This document shows, in pieces, positions 1 to 6,427 of a stretch of DNA of 23,020 bases. The position numbers and the translations under genes are program-made. The stretch's first letter is position 1. Every line of letters begins with the position of its first letter. The notes below the pieces were generated by a model. The model searched no databases. It saw only the letters and a list, made by a program, of their open reading frames with translations, and was not told the DNA's origin. Source of the stretch: Prevotella sp. UBA2809 (GTDB taxonomy: Bacteria; Bacteroidota; Bacteroidia; Bacteroidales; Bacteroidaceae); assembly GCA_002351725.1 (NCBI GenBank), contig DEHD01000036.1:1-23020 (forward strand), given 5' to 3'.

Positions 1-39
1 ACGTATTTCAGGCTAAGACAGAAAATAATAGCAGAATCA

Positions 40-72
40 TTCGTTAACCGCAATGCAAATGTGGTACCTTTG
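40..72 (+). promoter_or_regulatory. Putative promoter of the HU-HIG / smalltalk transcript
   Basis: A TACCTTTG box at 65-72 matches the Bacteroidetes -7 consensus TAnnTTTG. A TTCG at 40-43, 21 bases upstream, is a weak match to the -33 TTTG element. Transcription would begin near 77-80, leaving a leader of about 95 bases before the ATG at 173. The match is by motif only. Confidence 0.6.
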
Positions 73-91
73 CATCGTAAAAATAAAGCTC

Positions 92-123
92 CCGCGTGTG
101 GGCGTAAAAAGTCTCACGTGCGG
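92..123 (+). other. Leader hairpin upstream of the HU-HIG gene
   Basis: Bases 92-100 can pair with 115-123 to form a 9-bp stem that includes two G-U pairs. The loop is 14 bases and A-rich. It lies between the putative promoter and the start codon, so it would fold in the mRNA leader. No known riboswitch family is recognised. It may be only a structural or stability element. Confidence 0.35.
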
Positions 124-130
124 CCGCAAA

Positions 131-172
131 AAACATCAAACATCAACCATCTAACATCAAACATTAAAAATT
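131..172 (+). repeat. Six tandem 7-base units in the HU-HIG leader
   Basis: The 42 bases directly before the ATG at 173 divide exactly into six heptamers: AAACATC, AAACATC, AACCATC, TAACATC, AAACATT and AAAAATT. The first five differ at one or two positions and the last is more diverged. The tract is A-rich and has no Shine-Dalgarno sequence, which fits Bacteroidetes translation initiation on unstructured A/T-rich leaders. A similar period-7 tract precedes ribD at 14559-14593. Confidence 0.8.
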
Positions 173-694
173 ATGGCACTAAAAGTTAAGGCACAAGAGA
201 AGTTGCAGAAGATTGGCACCTATGCTGGCAAGTATCGCTACATCATGATGCCGGAGTTGTACACCTCACTGTCGCAGGACAAGGTGATTAAGGAGGCTGC
301 TCTGCGCAGCGGCGTTAGCAAGGGAATTATGCAGGCATGCTGGGATGCAGCCGGTGAGGTTATCAAGGCGTGGGCCACCGAGGGTCACTCCGTAGCGCTG
401 CCAGGTCTGGGTACCATGCGATTCGGACTGCGCGCCAAGAGCGTAGAGAAGGTAGACGAGGTTAAGGCAGGCCTCATTACCAGCCGCCGAATCATCTTCA
501 CTCCAGCGGTTGAGCTGAAGGACGAGCTGGCAGGCACTGCCATCCAGATTACCTGCTACGACCGCGATGGCAAGGAGGTGAAGCGCGTGACCAGCACCGA
601 CAGCGGTGACATCGAGGACCCCGAGAACACCCAGCCATCAAGCGGCGGCGGCCAGACCCAGCCATCGGGTGATGTACCTGGAGAGGGAGATTAA
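173..694 (+). CDS. HU-HIG family DNA-binding protein
   Basis: This 173-residue protein belongs to the HU-like group typical of Bacteroidetes, in which an HU/IHF fold is joined to a glycine-rich or Ig-like tail (HU-HIG). The N-terminal ~120 residues hold the HU-like core: a helix pair around residues 33-75 and the segment LPGLGTMRFGLRAK at about 76-89, equivalent to the HU 'GFGTF' turn that precedes the DNA-binding arms. After about residue 140 the protein is a low-complexity tail rich in Ser, Gly, Pro, Gln and Asp, probably disordered. The expected role is DNA bending or nucleoid architecture in the cytoplasm. The ATG at 173 follows directly on the heptamer leader, which supports this start. 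A smalltalk micro-ORF follows, the usual partner of this gene in Bacteroidales. These proteins are multi-copy in such genomes, so the specific target is unknown. Confidence 0.88.
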   Translation: MALKVKAQEKLQKIGTYAGKYRYIMMPELYTSLSQDKVIKEAALRSGVSKGIMQACWDAAGEVIKAWATEGHSVALPGLGTMRFGLRAKSVEKVDEVKAGLITSRRIIFTPAVELKDELAGTAIQITCYDRDGKEVKRVTSTDSGDIEDPENTQPSSGGGQTQPSGDVPGEGD

Positions 695-725
695 GCGTGC
701 GGGGCGAAAGCCCCCACCCGCTTAA
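691..725 (+). other. GAAA-tetraloop hairpin overlapping the HU-HIG stop codon
   Basis: Bases 691-697 pair with 719-725 (7 bp). An inner stem pairs 701-705 with 710-714 and is capped by a GAAA tetraloop at 706-709, with a small internal loop between the stems. The TAA stop codon at 692-694 lies inside the 5' arm. There is no U-tract immediately after it, so it is not a classic terminator. It could stabilise the mRNA 3' end or tune coupling to the downstream peptide. Confidence 0.6.
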
Positions 726-759
726 TGTAAAAATGTAAAAATGAGAAAATTTAAAAATT

Positions 760-785
760 CTTGGCGGAGCCAAGCGGCAAAGCCG
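760..785 (+). other. Two tandem mini-hairpins upstream of the smalltalk ORF
   Basis: CTTGGC (760-765) pairs with GCCAAG (769-774) around a three-base loop. Directly adjacent, CGGC (775-778) pairs with GCCG (782-785) around AAA. The pair ends 18 bases before the ATG at 804. An 8-base tandem (AATGTAAA twice, then AATGAGAA, 724-747) precedes it. Function is unknown. Confidence 0.5.
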
Positions 786-803
786 AGCGAAACATTAAAG
801 AAT

Positions 804-905
804 ATGACGAAGAGAGAGACCATTAAGTTCATCGTGCAGATGATTGCAAGTATCGCAACCGCGATTGTAACGGCACTAGGCGCCACGAGTTGCATGGGCG
901 CGTGA
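804..905 (+). CDS. Smalltalk family micro-protein (33 aa)
   Basis: This short ORF encodes a 33-residue peptide starting MTKRETIKFIVQMIAS. It has a charged N-terminus (K3, R4, E5, K8), one hydrophobic helix at about residues 9-25 and an end reading GATSCMGA. Length, layout and the terminal TSCM match the Bacteroidetes family named 'smalltalk protein', which regularly sits directly downstream of an HU-HIG gene, as here (109 bases after its stop). A single membrane-spanning helix is likely. The Cys near the C-terminus resembles a lipobox but is too close to the end to act as a lipoprotein signal. The biochemical function of the family is not known to me. An intrinsic terminator follows 8 bases after the stop, so the HU gene and this ORF form one unit. 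Confidence 0.82.
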   Translation: MTKRETIKFIVQMIASIATAIVTALGATSCMGA

Positions 906-913
906 CAATGAAA

Positions 914-950
914 AAGGAGAAGCATAACCAATGTGCTTCTCCTTATTTTT
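914..950 (+). terminator. Intrinsic terminator of the HU-HIG / smalltalk unit
   Basis: AAGGAGAAGCA (914-924) pairs perfectly with TGCTTCTCCTT (934-944) around a nine-base loop, followed by ATTTTT. On the other strand the stem is followed by CCTTTTTC, so it may also stop the minus-strand operon that ends with the cyclophilin gene at 1046. Confidence 0.85.
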
Positions 951-1045
951 GTATAGTGGTCACGATGGTCGTGGTCATTTTGGTCAAAATGATTTTTATT
1001 TCGCGGCGTCGCGGGTGACGCTGGTGGCGGCTATGCGGCTGGTAG

Positions 1046-1801
1046 TTATTTTGCCTTTTTCTTCACCACCCGACGCACGGTCTTTACAACCTTCTTGGCA
1101 GGGGCCGGTTTGGGGGCATAGGGATCGCTGATGATTCTTAATTTCAGTATGCGTACATCGCTGAGGGGACGGTCGTTCTTGTCGGTCTCAACCTTCATGA
1201 TGCGCTCTACAACGTCGAGGCCTTGCGTAACCTCGCCAAACACGGTGTACTGGCCGTCGAGATGGGGTGTGCCGCCAACGGTCTTGTAGGTATCAATCAT
1301 CTCGGGGGTGAGCTTTATCTTACCATCGGAGATAGAATCGAGTTTCTCCTGAACCTTTGCCAATCGGCGGTCATCGTAGACCTTGCCCCACACTATGTAG
1401 AACTGGGCAGCACCAGAGCGACGCTCGGGGTTCACCTTGTCTGACTCGCGTGCCGAGGCTATCACGCCGCGGCGGTGATATATCTGAGGCAGGCGGAACT
1501 CGGGCTCGATGGTGTAGTCGAGCTCGCCCTCGCCAAGCAGTTTGCCGGGCTCGGCGTGCTTGCTGTGCAAGTCGCCACCCTGAATCATAAAGTCCTTGAT
1601 TACACGGTGGAACAGCAGCGAGTCGTAGAACTCCATTCGGGCCAGCTTCATGAAGTTATCGCGATGCTGCGGGGTCTCGTTGAACAGGGCGATACGTATG
1701 TTACCCTCGGTGGTCTGGAACTCCACCTCTGCCCTATCCTGCGCCGCTGCACTGCCGCAAACCAGCAGCACGAGGCCGATGAAAGCGTTCTTGATGTTCA
1801 T
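1046..1801 (-). CDS. Exported cyclophilin-type peptidyl-prolyl cis-trans isomerase
   Basis: This 251-residue protein is a cyclophilin (PPIase, EC 5.2.1.8) that catalyses proline isomerisation during folding. A signal peptide spans about residues 1-20, ending SAAA|Q, so it acts in the periplasm. Cyclophilin motifs are in order: FHRVIKDFMIQGGD (64-77), with the catalytic Arg region and the QGGD core; SGAAQFYIVW (129-138); and LDGQYTVFGEV (181-191). Between the last two lies a ~40-residue insertion (141-180) of the sort often seen in Bacteroidetes cyclophilins. The last ~20 residues form a Lys/Val-rich basic tail, unusual for an exported protein. It lies 18 bases downstream of the DUF3237 gene and is the last gene of the minus-strand block. 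Family assignment is firm; clients are unknown. Confidence 0.93.
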   Translation of the reverse strand: MNIKNAFIGLVLLVCGSAAAQDRAEVEFQTTEGNIRIALFNETPQHRDNFMKLARMEFYDSLLFHRVIKDFMIQGGDLHSKHAEPGKLLGEGELDYTIEPEFRLPQIYHRRGVIASARESDKVNPERRSGAAQFYIVWGKVYDDRRLAKVQEKLDSISDGKIKLTPEMIDTYKTVGGTPHLDGQYTVFGEVTQGLDVVERIMKVETDKNDRPLSDVRILKLRIISDPYAPKPAPAKKVVKTVRRVVKKKAK

Positions 1802-1819
1802 AGCTCGGATCGGGATTAA

Positions 1820-2326
1820 TTACTTTACACGCCAGACATTGAGCACGATGCCCTTGAAGTCGGACGAGAATGTTGGTGCACAAAGAAACAGCGAGTTGTT
1901 AAGCCAGCCGTACTTGCTATCGGCAGGTGCCTCGAACTGTGGTGCAGCGCGGAAGTAGAAGCTGGGCTTTCCATCGGCATCTTTTCCGTTAGCGATGATG
2001 CCACGGTTGCGTACGTGGATGTAGATTCCATCGTCGGTCTTGATGCAGTATATGGCCTCGAGCTCTGTGCGACCTTCGGCGTTAAGCTGATAGTCGGCAC
2101 CGCCATTAACGATGGTACCCTTGATGCCTGGGCCCTCGAAGGTTCCGCCAGTGATGGGGATTACGGTGCGGCGGCCGTGCTGTGTATTGTCGATACCAAA
2201 AGCCTCGCCAAGGGTAACCTTAAGCTGCAGGGCAAACTCCAACTGTGGAGCCTCGGGCTCCTTAACCTGTGCGCTGATGTTGAGTGATGCGGCCATCAGC
2301 AGAGCCACGAACAATAGTTTCTTCAT
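1820..2326 (-). CDS. Exported DUF3237 (UPF0311) family protein
   Basis: The 168-residue product starts with a signal peptide (MKKLLFVALL…, cleavage near NISAQ, residue 20), which predicts a periplasmic location. The rest fits DUF3237: an early LEFALQLKVTLGEAF strand, a central GGTFEGPGIKGTIVNGGADYQ segment at about 60-80, the YCIKTDDGIYIHVRNRGI segment, and a C-terminal FYFRAAPQFEAP…YGWLNNSLFLC segment. The family forms a small beta-barrel and no enzymatic activity is established that I know of. Most members are cytoplasmic, so the signal peptide here is notable. It lies 29 bases after the thioesterase gene and 18 before the cyclophilin gene, probably in the same transcript. Confidence 0.85.
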   Translation of the reverse strand: MKKLLFVALLMAASLNISAQVKEPEAPQLEFALQLKVTLGEAFGIDNTQHGRRTVIPITGGTFEGPGIKGTIVNGGADYQLNAEGRTELEAIYCIKTDDGIYIHVRNRGIIANGKDADGKPSFYFRAAPQFEAPADSKYGWLNNSLFLCAPTFSSDFKGIVLNVWRVK

Positions 2327-2355
2327 ATATAGCGGATAGTTAGGTTTTTATATGC

Positions 2356-2754
2356 TTAGATAAAGTCCTTGAAAGCCTCATCGTATTCCGGGCTTGGAGC
2401 CAGACGGCCATTGACGATGCACACCAGCTCGAAATCACCACGGAAGCACATCTTCTCATCGCTGGCGCGGAAGATGGCTTGATGGAACACGTACTTTATG
2501 CCCTCTTTGGTGAGTGCAAGGCGCGAGATAAACTCATCGTCGCAACGCAATGGGGTTTTAAACTGCAGGTTCATACGTGCCACAACGGCATCGATGCCCT
2601 GCTCGTGCAGCTTAGCGAAACTGGCACCAAGTGTGCGCAGGAACAAGTGACGGGTGTGCTCGGCATAGTGCAGATAGTTGGCATTGTTTACGATGCCCTC
2701 GATGTCGCACTCATAGTCGCGCACCTCCATTCGGGTTTCAAAAATATAGTTCAT
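2356..2754 (-). CDS. Acyl-CoA thioesterase, 4HBT/YbgC-like hot-dog fold
   Basis: This 132-residue protein is a single hot-dog domain of the 4-hydroxybenzoyl-CoA thioesterase type. The N-terminal signature is clear: Y14, D17, G20, N24/N25, Y27 and E32 followed by R35, the pattern that places the catalytic Asp of YbgC/FadM-type enzymes at D17. The expected reaction is hydrolysis of short-chain or aromatic acyl-CoA in the cytoplasm; the true substrate cannot be read from sequence. Its ATG overlaps the stop of the upstream HAD gene by four bases (ATGA, 2751-2754), which indicates translational coupling. The pairing of a HAD phosphatase and a thioesterase suggests metabolite clean-up or salvage, but that is inference. 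Confidence 0.87.
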   Translation of the reverse strand: MNYIFETRMEVRDYECDIEGIVNNANYLHYAEHTRHLFLRTLGASFAKLHEQGIDAVVARMNLQFKTPLRCDDEFISRLALTKEGIKYVFHQAIFRASDEKMCFRGDFELVCIVNGRLAPSPEYDEAFKDFI

Positions 2755-3443
2755 AAGTGCTTAAGAATTTCGTTGAAATGGGTAATTTTTATCAGTCGCT
2801 CGTGTTCGATATCCTCAGAATGCTCCAACTGCCATGTAACGTGGAATGGGATGTGGATGGCCCAAGCACCGATGTTGAGCGCAGGGGCGATATCGCTCTT
2901 AAGAGAGTTGCCCACCATAAGAAGCTGGTGGGGCAGGATGTCGAGATGCTCGCAGAGCTGCTGGAACTCTGTCTCTGTCTTATCGGATGTTATCTCTATG
3001 TGCGAGAAATACTTGCCAAGGCGGCTGCGATGGAGTTTGTTCTCCTGGTCTTGAAGCTCGCCCTTTGTGAACACCACCAGACGGTAGGGATAGGCCTGCA
3101 GGCGCTGCAGGGTTGACTCTACCTCGGGCAGGGGTGTGGCAGGCAGATGCAGCAGCGACTTGCTGTGTGCCAACAACTCTGAAAGCTCTACATGGCTGAG
3201 ATGACTGCCGCCAACGCGCAGGGCAGTCTCTATTATAGATATGGTGAAGGCCTTGCAGCCATAACCCAAGTCGGCCATATTGCCCGACTCGGTGATGAAC
3301 AACTCGCGTGCAGGGTCGTCGCAATAAGGCTTTATGAGCTGGTAGAGATGATTCTCTACGGCCTCGAAATGCGACTGACAATCCCAAAGCGTGTCGTCGG
3401 CATCGAAGGCTATAACACGGATATTCTGTAGGTCTATCTTCAT
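2751..3443 (-). CDS. HAD-superfamily hydrolase (YjjG-like phosphatase)
   Basis: The 230-residue protein carries the four HAD motifs: motif I DADDTLWD (14-21, nucleophile D14 and acid/base D16), motif II Thr at 126 (VVFTKGE), motif III Lys near 155 (SDKTE) and motif IV-like GNSLKSDI (178-185). A helical cap occupies about residues 25-110, as in subclass C1 nucleotide and sugar phosphatases such as YjjG. It is predicted to hydrolyse small cytoplasmic phosphomonoesters of unknown identity. The start overlaps the fur-family stop by four bases (3440-3443) and the stop overlaps the thioesterase start by four. Three genes are therefore chained by ATGA overlaps. Confidence 0.9.
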   Translation of the reverse strand: MKIDLQNIRVIAFDADDTLWDCQSHFEAVENHLYQLIKPYCDDPARELFITESGNMADLGYGCKAFTISIIETALRVGGSHLSHVELSELLAHSKSLLHLPATPLPEVESTLQRLQAYPYRLVVFTKGELQDQENKLHRSRLGKYFSHIEITSDKTETEFQQLCEHLDILPHQLLMVGNSLKSDIAPALNIGAWAIHIPFHVTWQLEHSEDIEHERLIKITHFNEILKHL

Positions 3444-3856
3444 TTCTTGCAGTGTGGACAGGTTCCCTTAATCATAAAATTAGACGAGTGCTGCTCGAAG
3501 CCTGATGGCAGCTGCACCTCGGGCATCTCAACACCATCGAGGCAATACGTCTGCTGGCACTCTTCGCAATAGAAGTGAGGATGAAGGTCGTCGTCATGAT
3601 CATCGTGGTGGCTGTGGCACAGCTCGTAGCGGGTGCCGTCGCCAGTACCCTCGATGGCATGCACCAAGTGATGCTCGCGGAAGAGTGTAAGAGCACGGAA
3701 CACGTTTGACTTGTCGATAGTCTGTATGCGGCTCTCCAGCTCGGCCAGCGACAACGGCTGGATAGAAGAGGCCAAAGCCTTGACCACAACAATACGATTG
3801 CTGGTGGGCTTTACGCCGTGCTCTTCAAGCAAGTTTATGAATCTGGCTTCGTCCAT
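3440..3856 (-). CDS. Fur-family metalloregulator with a His/Asp-rich loop
   Basis: This 138-residue protein has the Fur layout: an N-terminal winged helix, with the recognition helix at about 47-65 (IDKSNVFRALTLFREHHLV), then a metal-binding dimerisation domain. The two structural-zinc CXXC pairs are present (C97/C100 and C133/C136). The regulatory metal site normally reads HHDHxxC. Here it is expanded to a stretch with many His and Asp at 80-95, ending HPHFYCEEC. The metal sensed (Fe, Zn, Mn or peroxide) cannot be decided from sequence; the Cys-rich, His-rich loop leans toward zinc or iron. It starts 23 bases after yifB and overlaps the HAD gene by four bases. No clear Fur box was found nearby. 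Confidence 0.9.
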   Translation of the reverse strand: MDEARFINLLEEHGVKPTSNRIVVVKALASSIQPLSLAELESRIQTIDKSNVFRALTLFREHHLVHAIEGTGDGTRYELCHSHHDDHDDDLHPHFYCEECQQTYCLDGVEMPEVQLPSGFEQHSSNFMIKGTCPHCKK

Positions 3857-3879
3857 ATTATAACGGTATTAAGTGAAAA

Positions 3880-5421
3880 TCATCTGTCGGCCCAGTCGCC
3901 TCGGTCCAGATTGCGGTATCCGATGGCCTCGGCTATGTGGTGCGAAAGCACGCACTCTGTACCTTCCAAATCGGCAATGGTACGAGCCACCTTGAGTATT
4001 CGGTTGTAAGCTCGGGCACTGAGATGCAGTCGTTCCATCGCAGTACGGAGCATGTCCAAGCTCTGTTCATCGGGCTCGGCAAACTGGTGAATCATACGTT
4101 CTGTCATCTGGGCATTGCTGTAAACGCCCTTAACGTCCTTGTATCGCTCTTCCTGACGCTTGCGGGCTGCAATGACACGCTTGCGGATAGCGGCACTCGA
4201 CTCGCCCGGCTGCATCTGCGACAGCTGGTTGAACGGCACCACTGGAACCTCGATATGAAGGTCCATGCGATCGAGCAGCGGACCCGAAATGCGGTTCATA
4301 TACTTCTGTATCTGTCCGGGTGTGCACACGCAGTGGTGGGTAGGGTCGCCAAAATAGCCGCAAGGACAAGGATTCATCGAAGCAACAAACATGAACGAAC
4401 ATGGATATTCGATAGTGTACTTGGCGCGGCTGATGGTTATCTTGCGGTCTTCGAGCGGCTGGCGCAGCACCTCGAGAGTGGCGCGACTGAACTCAGGCAG
4501 TTCATCGCAGAAAAGCACTCCATTATGCGCCAACGACACCTCACCGGGCTGCGCCTTCTGGGTACCGCCAGTCATTGCCACCTGCGAAATGGTGTGGTGG
4601 GGACTGCGGAATGGGCGCTGTGAGATAAGCGATGTGCCACTTGGCAAGATACCAGCCACAGAGTGTATCTGGGTGGTCTCAAGACTCTCGGCAAGCGAAA
4701 GCGGCGGCAGGATGCTTGGTAAACGCTTGGCCATCATTGACTTACCGCTGCCCGGAGGACCGATAAGAATAACATTGTGCGAACCTGCGGCAGCAACCTC
4801 AAGAGCACGTTTCACACTCTCCTGCCCACGTACATCGGCAAAGTCGAGGTCGTAGGCATATTGCTGCTCGTAGAACTCTTTCCTTGTATCTACGAAAGTG
4901 GGTTCAAATTCGGTAGAACCATTAAGGAATCCGATTACATCGGCCAGATTGTCCATTCCCAGCACATCGAGCTGGTTGACAACAGCGGCCTCGCGCACGT
5001 TCTCCCTTGGAACTATCAGGCCCTTGAACTTCTCCTTACGGGCGCGGATGGCCACCGACAGGGCTCCGCTAACGGGTTTCAGCTTTCCGTCGAGTCCAAG
5101 CTCGCCAATCATCATATACTCTGAAAGCATGTCTTCGCTCACCTTTCCGTAAGCAGCAAGAATGCCAATTGCCAACGGAAGATCGTAGCCGCAGCCCTCC
5201 TTACGGATGTCGGCTGGACTGAGATTTATAGTAAGATCGGCGGTGGGTGACTTGAAACCAATATTCTCGATTGCAGCTCGTATGCGGTCGTAGCTTTCTT
5301 TTACTGCGGTATCGGCAAGTCCTGACAAGTGGAACATTGTGCCTCTGGCCAGATTCACTTCAATGGTTATGGTCGTTGCCTCGAGTGCTGTTACTGCTGC
5401 ACAATAGGTCTTTACAAGCAT
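3880..5421 (-). CDS. YifB/ComM family Mg-chelatase-like AAA+ ATPase
   Basis: At 513 residues this is full length for the YifB/ComM family. The N-terminal ~165 residues form the Lon-protease-like ChlI domain. The AAA+ core follows: Walker A GPPGSGKS (221-228) and Walker B GVLFCDELPEF (301-311). A four-Cys cluster with C352, C354, C364 and C366 (PCPCGYFG…HHCVC) comes next, then a C-terminal Mg-chelatase helical domain ending in the conserved AYNRILKVARTIADLE region. ComM proteins act as hexameric helicases promoting branch migration during natural transformation. Whether that holds in Bacteroidales is inference. A comF homologue lies elsewhere in the window (12545-13252), though both are also found in non-competent species. 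It starts 3 bases after the upstream lipoprotein gene. Confidence 0.93.
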   Translation of the reverse strand: MLVKTYCAAVTALEATTITIEVNLARGTMFHLSGLADTAVKESYDRIRAAIENIGFKSPTADLTINLSPADIRKEGCGYDLPLAIGILAAYGKVSEDMLSEYMMIGELGLDGKLKPVSGALSVAIRARKEKFKGLIVPRENVREAAVVNQLDVLGMDNLADVIGFLNGSTEFEPTFVDTRKEFYEQQYAYDLDFADVRGQESVKRALEVAAAGSHNVILIGPPGSGKSMMAKRLPSILPPLSLAESLETTQIHSVAGILPSGTSLISQRPFRSPHHTISQVAMTGGTQKAQPGEVSLAHNGVLFCDELPEFSRATLEVLRQPLEDRKITISRAKYTIEYPCSFMFVASMNPCPCGYFGDPTHHCVCTPGQIQKYMNRISGPLLDRMDLHIEVPVVPFNQLSQMQPGESSAAIRKRVIAARKRQEERYKDVKGVYSNAQMTERMIHQFAEPDEQSLDMLRTAMERLHLSARAYNRILKVARTIADLEGTECVLSHHIAEAIGYRNLDRGDWADR

Positions 5422-5424
5422 CGT

Positions 5425-6426
5425 TTATTCGATTAATTCTTCAATTTTCTTACTCAGCTCCTGGTAGTTCAATGACCGGGCAATAATCTTTCCCTGACCA
5501 TCAACAACCACATTATCAGGCAGATAGGTCAACCCAATCTTCTGCAACACGGGCGTTTCCCACATCTTGCCATCGCAGACATTGCTCCATTTTACAGAGT
5601 CTCTTTCTACAATCTTACGGCAGTCTTCAACACTACCGTCAATGCTTACGCTAAGCACCTTGATGCTGCCCTCATGCTCTCTCTTAAGACGGGCAAGAAG
5701 GTTCTGGATGTTAATACTCTCGTAGTTCCACGAAGCCCAGAGGGTAATAACATTTACCTTAGCATTAAGATCGGAAGATGAAACACTCTCGCCATTCAAA
5801 CCTCTGGCAGTAAACGAAGGCAGGCGGTTGCCAACCATCAATGCCTTGAAGGGTTCCAGCTGCTTACTTAGCTTTGCAACCTTCTGGTTATCGGGCTGAG
5901 CCTTGATAATAGTCTTTAGTAAATCCTGAATCTTGTTATAATCAGGATTGGGAGTCTGAATAAAATACTTGTTGAGCAGATAGATGCTTACAGGCGATGC
6001 CGAATGCTCGTTGATGAACTTGGTAGCCTCTTTAATAACTTCGGGAGGCACCATGTTACTTGTCTTCAAGCGGAAATCGGTCATTGCCTCGTTGGCATCA
6101 GAACCCTTAACTGCAGTCTCCTTAAGATGCGATGCATCGCCCTTTACCTTGATGGTAACACCAGGCTCGGCAAAAACAGGCAACTCAGAGTAGTTAGGGA
6201 ACACTACAACAAGTGTGGTAGGCTCGGTAATCGAGGCCTGATAAACGAACTCCCCTCGGCTGACACCGATAGTGTCGAGCCGACGGGAGCCATCCATCTC
6301 GTAGACGTAAAGTTCTCCTTGCTTAAAGCCCTTGAAACTGCCTTCAATCTTGAAGTTCTTCTGACTATCGCCACAAGAAAACAACAAGAGCGAAACTAAA
6401 CATGCAAAGAGACACGCCTTTTTCAT
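5425..6426 (-). CDS. DUF4369 / TlpA-like lipoprotein lacking the thioredoxin CXXC
   Basis: With the start at 6426 (MKKACLFACL) the product is 333 residues. A lipoprotein signal ends at LLFSC18. The reading frame stays open 40 codons further upstream inside the previous gene, but that extension would bury the signal peptide, so I reject it. Residues ~24-105 look like the beta-rich DUF4369 domain and ~200-333 like an AhpC/TSA-thioredoxin domain (RLPSFTARGLNGE, then VNVITLW, then YLPDNVVVDGQGKI with the cis-Pro at P303). Where TlpA/ResA proteins have WCxxC, this one has WASWNYES (230-237), without either Cys. Normal thiol exchange is therefore unlikely. It lies one base after the upstream OmpA/TPR gene, so the two envelope lipoproteins are co-transcribed. 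Confidence 0.87.
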   Translation of the reverse strand: MKKACLFACLVSLLLFSCGDSQKNFKIEGSFKGFKQGELYVYEMDGSRRLDTIGVSRGEFVYQASITEPTTLVVVFPNYSELPVFAEPGVTIKVKGDASHLKETAVKGSDANEAMTDFRLKTSNMVPPEVIKEATKFINEHSASPVSIYLLNKYFIQTPNPDYNKIQDLLKTIIKAQPDNQKVAKLSKQLEPFKALMVGNRLPSFTARGLNGESVSSSDLNAKVNVITLWASWNYESINIQNLLARLKREHEGSIKVLSVSIDGSVEDCRKIVERDSVKWSNVCDGKMWETPVLQKIGLTYLPDNVVVDGQGKIIARSLNYQELSKKIEELIE

Positions 6427-6427
6427 A

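Noticed and set aside
131..172. Heptamer tract as a CRISPR array or transposon end
   Set aside because: Units are 7 bases with no spacers, no inverted repeats at the edges and no cas or transposase gene nearby.
549..773. Minus-strand open frame across the HU-HIG tail
   Set aside because: It is low-complexity antisense of the Gly/Ser/Pro tail and runs through the hairpin region; no gene-like features.
975..997. Hairpin TCATTTTG/CAAAATGA followed by TTTTT as a second terminator
   Set aside because: The stem is A/T-rich with a two-base loop, and a far better terminator lies 25 bases upstream; it may be chance in a GGTCA-repeated stretch.
931..1131. Plus-strand open frame after the smalltalk terminator
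   Set aside because: It begins inside the terminator stem-loop, overlaps the cyclophilin 3' end and has no family resemblance.
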